From the NCBI GenBank assembly GCA_034638255.1, contig JAWPGT010000022.1, forward strand, positions 1-64,000: a stretch of 64,000 bases of DNA, given 5' to 3'. The notes beneath the pieces are model-generated. The model saw nothing but the letters and a program-made list of their open reading frames with translations, was not told where the DNA came from and made no database searches. Below are positions 34,985 to 47,491 of this stretch, piece by piece (the stretch's first letter is position 1; each line of letters starts with the position of its first letter). This DNA comes from Coprinus comatus. Its lineage: Eukaryota; Basidiomycota; Agaricomycetes; Agaricales; Agaricaceae. The position numbers and the translations under genes were made by a program.

Positions 34985-37900
34985 TCTAACCACTACGCCA
35001 CTACTCATGTTCTTCCTCCCATAACCCACATTTCGAGCCGACGAAGTACACATTTTTTGCCGGATTGGTGATGGGACTTGTTTAATGCACGTTCTGATTC
35101 CGTTTCTGGGAGAAGGATCAAAATGTCGAAAATCAGGACACCGAGTACAACGTGTTTTTTTTGTCGCCGTTCCTGGTGAAGAGCGTCTTTCAGCAGACTT
35201 CAAAAAGGATTTTCCCCGTGATTTTTTGTTTGTTTCGTTTTTCCAATCGCTACACCCCTATGCCACATCCACTTCCGTCCAGATTCTGTGGGATACCCGT
35301 TCCTTTATCTTCCCCATTTTTTCCTTTGTGAAAAAAATTACACACAAACACACCAAGTTGTTCGTTCACATTCTTTTTGTCTCCTGCCTATTATGTTTCT
35401 TGTAGAGGATTGAAGATATGTTCATTCTTCCTGTGTTTTTTTTTTGTTCCATTTGTTCTTCTTATTTTTATATCGTAGGTAAAAATGTAAACTTAAAACA
35501 TATATATAAATAACCTCCCTGGAGAAGGATTAATTCTAAAGTCTTTTGTGTTCAAAACACACAATTGTGATCACCTACGTTCGTACGAAACAACAGCGCA
35601 CATTGTGGTGAACAAGAATATGTTATGTCACTCATGGCGAAAACGAAAAACCCAAGCAACGCTATAATCTAATTTCTCTGAAAACGTTGGTTACCTCAGG
35701 CTGGGCTTTGTGGGGATAAAATTCTGGATATTCAGTTCTTCCGTTCTCAATTTTTTTCAAATTCCAAATTCTAAAACCGCCACCATATCGCACAGTGACA
35801 CGAGGCTAAAAGCACACACAAGGTGACCTAGTAACATGTGTAACAACAAGTGTTCTGTCCTGGTCTCCTTTGTTACCAAGAACGTGGGCACAATGATGAC
35901 CTGGACTTGTGGCGGAGACGATCACCGGAGGATGGCAAATTCTGTCCTAAGTACGTTATGGGGTATTGTAATACTGACGTCAGTAAAAAAGTGGTTTGAA
36001 TATATGTGCATATATGCTCTTACCTTGCTTACATTTGTTTACATTGTTTACAATTATGGTAATGAGCATATTTGTGAATATTCCTGTTCAGGTTGCATAT
36101 ATAGACTACTAGAATTATATAGATTGTAGGAAATGTATTTGAATGTATTTGAATATATTCAAATAATAATTAGGTATATATAAAAGTAAAAAATGATAAT
36201 CTACTGTGTCCCCCGGTTACATTCTTTGACTTACCAACACAGGCATTACACAAGGATATATTTACAATGAGTATTTTTATTTATTTATTTATTTATTATA
36301 CATAATTATAATTACAGTTGAAATTTTGCAACGATCAGGAATTGAACTAAGTACCTATTGATCACTGAAATTAAAGCTAAGTAAAACGAACCACTAAACT
36401 ATGGCTTCATTTATTGTCGTTGATCGCAGTACATCAGAACAGGACCACATTTTCCAGAGGGATTGCTCACTGTTCACTAACGTCTTGCTCATATCTTCAC
36501 ATATTCTTGTTCAATTGTTATGATGCTACCACTATTAAAAAGTGATTCTCTTTAGCTACATATTCTACTCATTTGTATAGCCATATTATAGCTAGACATA
36601 TAGAATAGAGTGTTCTCTATAGGGATACCATACTGCATATATGCAGCTACACTTTTTTTATACCACATATATGCTCATATATTCATAAATCCAGTATGCT
36701 ATACAGCATATATTAATGCCACAACTTGAGTGTAAGACATGTATGCTATATACTAATGATGTATAGTTAATATATGTCAAAAAAATAAATGTCTATTCCC
36801 ACATGATGGTTTTTATATAAACATGATTGTTGCTTTTCAGGTGTAGGGCATATAAGCGCAAACACGTTCAATACCAGACATTTAAACACAATACATGTCG
36901 TTACCAGAATTGTATTCAAATACATAATATACATTTACATATATTAAATCAATATTTTTACTGACGCTGTACACTGAAGTCTCAGAAAGCGGAACGGGTA
37001 AGGTTCCTGTTAGAAATCTCGTCTGAGTGCGATGCTCGGGAGAGTTCCATTTTTTTAGACCCCGAGAAGTATTACACATGATTTTTTAATATCTAAAAAC
37101 TTTTGATAGCCTGGAAACAGTGACTCTTTGCATCGCAAATATGTACCGGCTCATGAATGTGATCACTCAGATTGCCAAAGGGTTAGGTGAGGCTAGAGAT
37201 TACTGAATCCCTATAACTCATACCGAAGATGGATTAAGAGGTAGTAGTAGTAATGCACAATGTATGTATGTCATTTGAATGTCCAATTTATGAATTATCT
37301 GGAATGCCCGTCTCTTTCGTGCCGTATCCGTTGTTTTTGTGCGACGCGTACGGATGATTAAGTAGGGTTGAGTTGTCTAAAGATAAGTGTAGAGAACGTG
37401 AACAGTCTCAGACTGGCCGTAAAACGTGATGATTTGATTTTACATTTAAAGAATGGAATACTGCTAGAACAAGTGCGATATGTGGTACACTCTTGAGTCG
37501 ATCTCTGATGTACGTAATGATGAGGAGGATTGTCAGGGTCGAACGGACTAGCATGTACAGACAACTAAATCCAGAATAAATCCGTGTACGATATATAATA
37601 GGGACTAGGGTCCCGAAACGAGCGCTTGTCAAGGTTATTACCACTATGTAATTGATTCGGATATAAACAAGCGCTTGAGTCTGCCTGAGTCCTTGACGAT
37701 AAGCATGGGATAAACAAAGGGTGGGTTAGTCTTGGTTAGTTCTGTATTATAACAGCGGAATTCGAATCAATTAAGCGCCAGGTTTGAACATTTGAACCTC
37801 GGGGAGGGTGTTCTATGTAGGTTCTAGTAATGAAATAACATATGTACTTGGCCATAATAATTATATTAGACCGGGCCGCATAAAAGACTCGGAATAGTAC

Positions 37901-38377
37901 CGGATCACTGAGTGTTCTGCACACTACACCCAATGTTATATCATTCAAAGAATATATTGCACATTCAGGTAGGTAATATAAATATATCATCCTGTTCTTC
38001 GGATTTTAATACCTTGTGTGTAATTATCCTAAGATTTGCCTTGGTAAAAATAGGAGAACGACGGAAAAAGGGATAAGGATAAGGGATTGTGTTAGAAGGT
38101 TGAACTAGGTGATATGTATTTTGATATGCTAAAAGTTAGAAGAGTCAGTAGTTTAGAATTCCAGTGCTACCCTGATTTATTTTATTTATGAGAGGAATAT
38201 TTAAATTTGTAAGTCAAGCAGCGTGCACACATTACAAACCCGACTCAAGTGATACTTATACTGATATATTGAGTACGTTCAGGGTGGATATTGTTCGGCG
38301 CTTAATATATCAATGAAGCAATTAGTCGGAATAACAGGGTGACTCACACGGCTTCTTGAGTCACGACCAAAAACTTC
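34985..38377. other. 3.4-kb AT-rich gene-poor region
   Basis: Contains the 3' end of the peptide-precursor gene, AT-rich sequence with repeated catatat-type motifs (about 36580-36780), and a tRNA-related element described separately. A 97-codon AT-rich open frame at 35836-36129 has no recognisable domain. No other gene recognised. Confidence 0.5.
36277..36410 (-). mobile_element. Possible tRNA-derived SINE or tRNA pseudogene with (TAAA)n tail
   Basis: Read on the minus strand from 36410, the sequence has an A-box-like stretch (ATAGTTTAGTGGTTCG) and, about 40 nt later, a B-box-like stretch (TTAGTTCAATTCC), the internal polymerase III promoter elements. It is followed by an AT-rich segment and a simple (TAAA)n tail ending near 36277. 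The T-stem does not pair well, so it is not a functional tRNA. Target-site duplications were not found by eye. Confidence 0.4.
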
Positions 38378-41215
38378 ATGCGATTGGTTTATGGACATCT
38401 CCATTTCCGTATCAGCTCGAAATCTTATCACCACCTCCATCGTCGCTTCTCGTCGACCATGACATCCCAGGTCAACAAGTCTGCCCATGCTTTTGACAAG
38501 GCTCGTCTAGAGGCTCTACTCAACAGGAGGTTCTTCTACGCACCCGCCTTTGAGATTTACGGAGGTATGTCTCGTATTTTTAATAAAAATAATATTCGCT
38601 AAATATCCGGTATAGGTGTTGCTGGTCTTTATGACTATGGTCCACCGGGCTCTTCCCTACAGGCCAACATCATCGCGGAATGGCGAAAGCACTTTATCGT
38701 CGAAGAGGGCATGCTCGAACTCGATACAGCCATCATGACCCCTGCACCTGTCTTCGAAACATCCGGTCACGTTGCACGCTTTGCGGATTGGATGGTGAAG
38801 GATACCAAGACAGGTGATGTTCTTCGTGCAGACCATCTGGTGAAGAACGTGCTCGAGTCGCGATTGGCCGGAAATCTTGAAGCTCGTGGTCAGGCTGCAG
38901 TGCCCCAGGATGACAAGGACAAGAAGAAGAAAAAGAAGGGTATAAAGGCTACAGCTATTGTTCTGGAAGACGCGAAGGTTGCGGAGTATGAAACGGTTTT
39001 GGCTCAAGTACGTGTTGATTCATATATTTATCGCCACCACAATCAATCAAGTTTTCTCTACCACTAGTTGGACAACTATACCGGTCCTGAACTCGGTCAA
39101 CTCTGCCGCACTCATGATATCCGCAACCCAGATTCCGGAAATGAAGTTGGAGAGCCTCAACAATTCAACCTCATGTTTACCAGTAGCATCGGCCCGACTG
39201 GTCAACATCCTGGGTATGTATCAATCTGCTCCAAAGCTCTCTATTTTCGTTAACGATGAAGCATTAGTTACCTTCGACCTGAAACTGCTCAAGGCCACTT
39301 CTTGAACTTCTCTCGCCTGCTGGAGTTCAACAACGGACGAGTTCCCTTCGCCTCTGCGGCAATTGGTCGTTCCTTCCGTAATGAAATCTCACCACGCGCC
39401 GGCCTCCTGCGTGTTCGCGAGTTTACCATGGCTGAAATTGAACATTACGTCGACCCGGACGACAAGAACCACGAAAAATTTAACGAAATACGCGACGTCG
39501 AAATCGTCCTACTAGATCGTCATGTTCAAGAGGCTGGTAGCGGTCAAACGGTTACAATGAAAGTTGGTGAAGCAGTGGACAAAGGTATAATTGCAAATGA
39601 GACCCTTGGTTACTTCGTTGCACGGATATACCAATTCCTCCTCAAAATCGGTATCAGCAAGGAACGTCTTCGCTTCCGTCAACACATGGGCAATGAGATG
39701 GCACATTATGCAAGTGATTGCTGGGACGCGGAAATCCACAACTCGTATGGTTGGACCGAGTGTGTTGGATGTGCTGACCGAGCAGCATACGATCTATCAG
39801 TGCACTCTGCGAAAACTGGACATCCTCTTGTGGTGCGACAAGCTCTCAAGGAGCCTATTGTCACAGAGCGTGAAGCGGTCGAGTGGAATAAAAAGAATAT
39901 GGGCAAAACATTCAAACAGGATGCGGGAACCGTCCAAAATATTGTCGAGTCTCTTGACGAGGCCGGTTTACTTAAAATCAAGGGCGAGTTAGCTCAAGGG
40001 TAAGAGTGATGTATTTTCTGCTAGTTTCTGCTCAATCGCTTACACGTTTTGTCCTTTGATGTGCATAGCTCCACCATTATCAAATCCTCGGAAGGAAAGG
40101 AATTTACGCTTACCCCCGATATCCTCACTATCGAAAGGAAGGCCTTCAAGCAATCAAGTAAGTTCCGGATAACCTGTAGTATCTCTCCCTCTTGCGGACC
40201 TCTTCTTATACCCACGATCAGTTCGTGAGTTCACGCCTAATGTCATTGAACCCTCATTTGGTCTCGGACGTATTCTCTATGCACTACTTGAGCATAGCTT
40301 CTGGAGCAGAGAACAAGATGTCGAACGTGGTGTAAGCACATCACGCAAATGAGAGCCTTGTGTTGTACAACTAATCCTTTTCTTAGGTGCTCTCACTGCC
40401 TCCTCTAGTTGCACCCACGAAGGTTCTAATTGTTCCTCTGAGTGCTCGGGATGAATTCAACCCACTAGTCCAGGAAGTCTGTACGTAGTGTTCTCTCGTC
40501 TCACACCCTCGCAACCTGGTCTTCTGACAATTTTTTTTGTCGATCCTTATCGTGGTTATGTTTCCCTCTCTTTTTCTTACTTCACTCCTATGACCCTTAA
40601 ATATACCGCATATAGCCTCTAAACTTCGCCGTGCCGGAGTCTTCTCCCGCGTTGATGATTCAAATACGTCAATCGGTAAACGTTATGCTAGGAACGATGA
40701 ACTCGGCACACCCTATGGAGTAACTATTGACTTTGCCTGTAAGTAAAACCCCATTTTGTTATCCCTTGTTTTTTTTTAGTGTATGATGAGTGTCATGATT
40801 GATAATTTACTGACTTTGCTCTTTTTTCATGTGCCACCTCTTTTATCTCCTTCACGAAATGATTCATCCTTGTTTATCGGTCAATTATGCCAACACTAAA
40901 CTTCATAATTGCGCAATATCTACCAACTTAACAAAATATGCATTTGGATAAAAATAGCTGTTCAAAACCGGACCATGACACTTCGGTAAGTTCCTGTTTC
41001 CCGTTTTCAGTTCCCCGTGTTGTTATTTTGTGACTAAAATTATGTTAAACTTTTCCCTTTTTTTACTCTTCAGGGAACGAGATACTACGGAGCAAAGGAT
41101 TGGTTCTGTTGATGATGTTATTGCGACTGTCACGGACTTGGTCAATGGTACAATTGATTGGAGTGAAGCTTGTGAACGGTTGCCTGCTTATGATGGTGTT
41201 CAAGCCGTCGAGTAA
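38378..41215 (+). CDS. GRS1: Glycyl-tRNA synthetase (class II), cytosolic and probably mitochondrial
   Basis: Charges tRNA-Gly with glycine. Class II motifs are clear: [23 protein letters not shown] near the start, [11 protein letters not shown], the motif 2 region [66 protein letters not shown] (motif 3) and a C-terminal anticodon-binding domain ([21 protein letters not shown], then [31 protein letters not shown]). A lysine-rich insertion ([10 protein letters not shown]) is typical of eukaryotic enzymes. Two in-frame ATGs exist: 38378 in a poor context (T at -3) and 38459 in a good one (A at -3). The 27-residue extension between them has Arg, Lys and His, no acidic residues, and ends RRFSSTM, a typical mitochondrial presequence. 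The gene looks complete and is split by many introns, several of them in the C-terminal half. Confidence 0.95.
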
Positions 41216-43094
41216 TTTGCCCTATAAGGGTATTTTATTCAAGATCTAGGAGCTTGGGGTTTGATTGGAATTTTCTGAGGGAGGAGGGTGTGTATACACA
41301 TGTCGATTTAGATTCAATCCAGTTGTTGGTTGTCCCATCCCATAGATGTCACGGGTGTTTGCGTTTAGGATGTTTTAAAAGTTACCTACTGGATCTCTTT
41401 ACTTGTAACCAATCGATTCGAAACCAATCATTCTTGTACATCCATTCAGTATTAATTCATTGCTTGACAAGGTTTCTTTTTTTGTGTTCATACTCCGTCG
41501 GGATTTGCCGTAATTCACATGCTATTAATAACACAACATCTTATTGTCTCTTTCTGGGAGGTGCAATTTGGGTGCAATATTAAAAATGTCATTGACTTTT
41601 CCAAAGATGTATCATTTCGAAGTGTTTGAAAGCCCCCGAGGTTCTTAGTCATGGGAGAATACTAGAATGGTAAAGCAGATCTATGTCCAGTGAAAGAACT
41701 TGCAGTGGACGTTCGCCAGATGATCGAACTCGCGAGCAGTGACTAATAACTATGGTATGATTGACACCTTATATCCACCAAACCCCCTAAACATTGACAT
41801 GTTGTATGGACTTTCTCCTCAAGTGACTGTCTGTGATTATCCAAGTGATCAAATTTTGTTTTTGTGTTATGACTACTACTTATGATCTCTGATTCTTAAA
41901 AGAACCTCTTCGTTCAAGAAAAAAAACTGATTTTCCATGCTTCTCTTCGAAGTTCTTCTAGGTTTTTTGAGGGTTGAGAAAAATGAAAAAAAGATGTACA
42001 AGACCCGAGGGTAAGAAGCCTTGAGAGATCTTTCGATCCTTGTTAAACTTTTATTGCTGTATGTAGAAGTTTCAAGTCAGTGGGAAAACTTGGAATTCGG
42101 AAGTTTGGAACCTTGAAAGAATTTGAGAATTTTGGAACTTGAGAACTTGAGAATTCGAATTGTTTAGGCTAGTACGGTGCCGCAATGTTGTTCAGGTACT
42201 ATTTATATATAGTACGCATATATGTATTGTAGTACTCAGGAGTAAATCCGAGGATAAGGACGAAAATTGAGTGAGGAAAAGTGTCATGTGTGTGTGTGTA
42301 TGTGTGTGTGAAGTCTGGAGGGAGGTAGGGGGGAATGGAATAGAAGTGTGATAAAAACGGACTCGCACGACGCAAAGAGGAAAATGCTGGCCAAGGAAGA
42401 ATGTTTTAACTTAATAAATAAGCTCATATAACTTCTTATGTTTATACTTGCAAGGAACGCCAAAGAATAATGCTGAGTGATCATAGGAATCAGAGATAAT
42501 AATGCGTGGACTGTGATAGGCGACGTAGGCTAACTGGAAAAAAAGCACAACTGATCTGGTGGATAGTCGGATTCGAATATAATATTTTACATATTTTGTG
42601 TTGAAATATACATCGGAATGGATGACATCCCGTAGGATTGATGGGACTTTTAATGCCATGCCAATTGTTCCGTATTCCATATATATACTTTACGCATCAT
42701 AACAAAATATACCCATTTCTAAACTTTAATCTTGAGGCCTTGCGCCCCTCTAAATGTTTTTTGTCAAAACTCAAACTTTCGAATCTTACATCTGTCAGAC
42801 ACTTCGTACCTGCTTCGTACGCAATGAACCCCTGAAAACTCATCGCCAAGAGTGGGTCCAAAGTAAGCTGTTCTTGAGTTGGGCAATGGGTATAATGGTC
42901 ATTGAACTTTGATCACAAAACTCTTTGACACGAGAATCTTTGTCTTCACCTTATTTTCTGTTGATGAAGAATCTTGATAGTAGTATTAGGCCGGCATTAT
43001 CCAGGCTGATCTCATGGTTCACATGGATCCAAATAGTTACATGGGTTTCTTAACAAAATGGTCTACGGTTTAGTAAACCAAATTTCGAAAAAAC

Positions 43095-43350
43095 ATTGAT
43101 TGATTTTTCCTAAATCTTTGACTTTAACAACCGATTGCATCATACAAATCAAAATTTTCGGCCGGGCCGCGGAACCTACTGATGAATTCATCACATGTGG
43201 GAACTTTTCTTCTTTGACACGAGAAATTGTACTTTAGTTCTCTTGACATGGCTGATCCTGGATCCATAGTCATGTAAAATGACATGATTGATTTTTGAAA
43301 TCTTTGATAACAACCGATTGAAAATTTTTGTACTGATGAATTTCTTCTGC
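43095..43350. repeat. Imperfect direct repeat
   Basis: A segment around 43097-43200 (gattgattttt, aatctttga, aacaaccgattg, aaaattttc, tactgatgaatt) recurs in the same order around 43283-43350. A related piece, ctttgacacgagaa, occurs near 42922 and again near 43212. This is a diverged local duplication of unknown origin. Confidence 0.5.
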
Positions 43351-43366
43351 GAAACTTTAGGACTAT

Positions 43367-43388
43367 ATGTGTGTGTGTGTGTGTGTGA
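43367..43388. repeat. (GT)n microsatellite
   Basis: Uninterrupted tg/gt dinucleotide run. A similar but interrupted tract lies near 42286-42312. Confidence 0.85.
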
Positions 43389-46300
43389 AGTATTTTTGTT
43401 AAGGTTTGGGTGAGAGACAGGTAAAGAGATGAGAAACTTAGAAGGTGAGTGTGAGTCATAAGCCAATATGCAACAATTATTAATGTTGATAATGATCGTC
43501 TCCTGGCTATTAGAGATCCACTCAGAGTACAGATATTTATACTCACTATTACATCTAAGTTTATTCCAAATAGTCATCTTATAGGAAGTAAGAAATGTAA
43601 ATGTATGTCGTAACATTCTGATTATCAATTGTTCTCAACATCTTTCAACCCGCTGTTATAGCAAAAAGTTTAAGTATAGCTCGACGGATTCATGAACGGT
43701 CAAATCTTGGCTCCATTCTACAATTTGTACTTCAGTTAAACTTTTGTAGCTCCATGAGCCATAAAATTGGAAACTCGAAAGATGTAAAACGAACTATGGC
43801 GTTAATAGTAGTTTTGGGAACAACTTGACTTTGACCAAATTTCTGGGCAATAGTACTTGGTACTTATTCCTGGCTATCCCTTTCTCTCTTGTAGCACTCG
43901 ATAGGTACAAGGGGATACGGAGGTTTTTCAATTTTCGAAAGATGGAAGCCAGTGTAACGGTAGGTCGGTACTTATACTGTATAAAATTGGGTGATCTTGG
44001 AACCCGGTGTGAGAGGATAACTGTTCAAACGCCCAACATCCAAAAACTCAGTGGTTGTCGGGGTCGATTTGCGGCAAAGTCCATGTTGAGCCCATAAACA
44101 TACCTATTTGATACTAATGTCTGAATGGCAATAACTTTAATAACATAAACAGCTAGCGGCTTATTCAAAATACTTAATTCCACTTCCTTTAAAGATACTT
44201 GCTTTGGTGCTGTACTAGTAAGCTGTATAATAGGCTGTCCAAAGTCGGAAAGCTTGTTCTGGTAAGCACTACAGTGGTCTTATCGGATATTAGATATCGA
44301 CGTTGATTATTTGACGTTTGGAGAAGTCTTTGTTACACAGGGTTCGGTTTGATCCAACGGTATATGCCATAGGAAGTCTGCAAGAAGTTCTTCCCAGTGA
44401 TGCGGCGGCTTCTTGTATAGGTAGATGTCTCCCTGGGGATTCCTATGACCCTGAATCCCTGCAGTCTAAATTGATTACTGATGAACAGTCAAAGAAGAGC
44501 ACAACAGAATCCGAGACACAATAATGGCAAGCGTTGACCCCGGGCAAGTCAGAGCCCATACATCGTGCATCAAGTCTAGTCTATTTTTCTTTATGTAGAT
44601 ATCCCTTCATCTCGTGTCCGGTGGAATTTATGACCCTATTTACGGGTCACCAGTGGCTAAGTCAGCTATCAGCATGATCACTAACGCATGTACTAGTACA
44701 TACGTGCCCTTATGGGACGAGTTCTAAGTAGAAGAGGTTTTGGGGTGCTTGCTGACTCCTGCGTGATTTTAAACCTCAATCCGAGGATATATGACAGAAA
44801 ATCGGACGACGTGTGTACCATTCCCTTCGAGGCTACCGATACTTATGCGTTAAACTACTTCAAAAAGTTCAATGAAAATGAAGAAGACCTATTCTTGCAA
44901 GTCCCGTTGTTTAGGTTGAATGCACCCCAAAATATGAACACGGCTATAGGTGTATGCATATACCGTACCGGTACGTGGACGAACCTTTTTTGAAGTGCCT
45001 TTAAGTTACAGGAAACAAAGCTTACTGTGGACGGAACCCGAAACGAGGGTGCTTGTAGAAGATGAATTAAGACTTCTATATGTGATCGGTAGGAAATCAT
45101 CGTGTAGTAGTATGACTGGTAATTGTTCGGATGGTTCGGTGTCAACCGCTTGAAAGCTAGAACTTCAGCGTTGTGGTAGTATGTATTTCCTTTTTGGAAA
45201 CATATGGGATAAAGACGACCCATATGTCAATTCATCAATCACTCTCCGTCTCGGATTACTTCTCATAGCATCCCAAAAACGTCATACTTGTTCAAAGATA
45301 TAGGACCTGTAGGGACTAGGGCTACAACCATGAATGAGTAAAATTAAATATCTGACTCAGTTGAAATGAGCGATATGATGCCGTCCATCAGCGATTAAAT
45401 AGAATTGTCTTAGATAACAGATTGTTAAATTTTGGGTTTGTAATAACAAGGCTATAACAATTTTATATTACTAGCACTGATAATTCGCTTCGCAAATTGA
45501 GTATTAGGCACGTCCCCAAGTGTCGGTAGTGTCCAGACATGGGTACACTACCATTACTCGGTTACAATTTTGAACATATATTCAATATTCAGAAATAGTA
45601 GTACTAGACCCATACTTGAAGATACCAGACGTGCTTCTGTGATAGGTAGGTTGACAGTTGTGATGAAGCAGAGTTTACACGCCTATGAGCTATCATACGA
45701 AAAGGCTAACGGGGATTAAGAAGTTCGCCTCAAGAAGTATCTAATATCGATATATAAGTTTTTGGGGCTCACAAGTTATGAGTGACCACGAGAAAGGAGT
45801 TGTATTAATTTAATATGTGGTGGCCCTTTTCCTGGGTAGCTAATAATCACTCTTCATTGAGCACAAAATGTGCGAAATTCAAGCATCATGATAAGATGTG
45901 TCAAACCAACTAATCAGATTGTAACCGCACTTGAACAGCTTAGAAGCCATGAATAATACCTTTTTTTGTCCATGAACGGAGCGCCGGTAACCCCAGAATG
46001 ACTGAACCTTACACCTCGTGTTCTTAATGCGTGTAACGGCAGCTGCCGGATACTAGTAGAGATGTCGTAACACCAGCTACCGATAGATATTCTACACAAA
46101 GCATTCCAATATGATTCTACCGGATTCACCCAAAGGAGTGTGTAGACGGCGGTTTTAGAGCTGTTAATGTATGAGAGATTCTCAGGCAATGAGCTTCACT
46201 ATGACACCAACATAGAAGTTCAAAGTCCCCCACCTGGGCCCAATGACCTCAACTATGACTGCAAAGCAAAAGCAATGATATTTCATATACTAGGTATGGG

Positions 46301-46893
46301 CAGTGATGTTTACATATTCAATATAGAGGTGGTAAACTAGTCGAAGATGAGAACGGTGCGGAGATGTTGGTATCAATTCAGGGTTAGGTTCCGAAAACAT
46401 CATCACAGAGTTATCAGAGTCAGCTGAAAAACATGATTTACTCCACCACTACGCAATTTCTCATTGCACGCATTCAATGTTATTCTATGATTTCTATCAG
46501 TAGTAGAGAGGAGAAGAGTAACGGTTTCCGCCTGCAGGGTGCTAAAATGAGTACACAATTTCCCTCGCCCTGAAACCGGTGCGATATGAACTGAAGGAGG
46601 ACATGCTGCAGCCTATCATCACAGATATGGTGGATGAACTGACATAGATGATTGAGGGTATGAGGTAAATGAAAGCGTTATTAGATGTTGACGTGATCTC
46701 AAGGAGATCTGACCGAAGTGCCTTCTTGCATCGACTTTCCCCTTTTCGTTAGGCACTACTATGAGATCTATCTCCAATCGTGAGATTTTCTGTTGCATGT
46801 GCACGAGTTGGTCTCATAAATTTGACTGGTTTCAATTCCTCAATATAACGCTCCCATTCTTCAGCTTCACAGCTATTGACCTCAGAAACCATC

Positions 46894-47491
46894 ATGTCAA
46901 GCACCAATGCCTCCGCTTCAGCTCAAACATCTCCCCTTGGCAACTCGTCTAAAGTACCGTCTAGCCTAGTCGCGTTCCCTAGTGTCTCCCAGTCGCTCTA
47001 CACGTTACCTAGAGCCACAAGTCTGAACAATGTTGCCGTCCATCCCGCTTCTTTTGCTCAGCGAAAAACGGAAAGTGAAGCCAAGGTATTGAATTATACT
47101 TTTAGATTATCTGGAAATGTTATTGACGAAATTTATTCTTTAGCTGGAAGCTGCACTGAATAAGAACCTTGCTTCCGTACAAACCCGACAGGTAGACGAT
47201 CAGGAGAGGCTTAGGAATGCCCAAAGGCAACTTGCTCGTCTACATTGGAAGAACGGGCCAAGCAACAAAGAGTCAGTTTTGTCCCTCAACTTGTCTTCAA
47301 CAATTCATCTCACATGGTCCTTAGAATCACATTTCAACCGAGCCCTCATCTCCAGATACCCCCCTTACCATGAATATTCGGGTGAGTTTTTTCAACTTTC
47401 TTTCTTGTCTCCTTTCTTAACATGCCCACCAGAGATCAAAAGCGAACTAAAGAGCGTTGACTTTACTCGCAGCACCGATAATGGGCACTAA
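46894..47491 (+). CDS. Small hypothetical protein with a coiled-coil segment
   Basis: Tentative three-exon gene: 46894-47085, 47144-47381, 47433-47491, with phases that agree (0, then 1) and a product of about 162 residues. The N-terminal part is Ser/Ala-rich and disordered (MSSTNASASAQTSPLG...). The second exon opens with a heptad-like, charged stretch, LEAALNKNLASVQTRQ then QERLRNAQRQLARL, likely a coiled coil. After RL the open frame becomes unconvincing (HWKNGPSNKE), while another frame of the same bases reads LEERAKQQRVSF, which would continue the coiled coil naturally. A 5-nt insertion or an assembly error near 47250 would explain this. No family recognised. Confidence 0.45.

Larger units (their letters stand above)
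41216..46893. other. 5.7-kb gene-poor region
   Basis: Begins with the 3' end of the glycyl-tRNA synthetase gene. Open frames are short and lack domains, including one of 68 codons at 44318-44524 and one of 93 at 44712-44993. It holds GT microsatellites near 42286-42312 and 43367-43388, and partial direct duplications near 43095-43350. No transposon coding motif was seen. Confidence 0.5.

Noticed and set aside
34704..35203. Minus-strand open frames over the peptide-precursor gene with repeated LPARGVW-like units
   Set aside because: They are the antisense reading of the PYPPGWKR repeats; no signal peptide, and the plus-strand model has good splice sites and a biologically coherent KR pattern.
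35836..36129. 97-codon AT-rich frame with a hydrophobic stretch
   Set aside because: Hydrophobicity follows from AT-rich composition; no signal peptide or homology recognised.
44318..44524. 68-codon frame in the gene-poor block
   Set aside because: No domain, no phase-consistent neighbouring exons, no promoter-like context.
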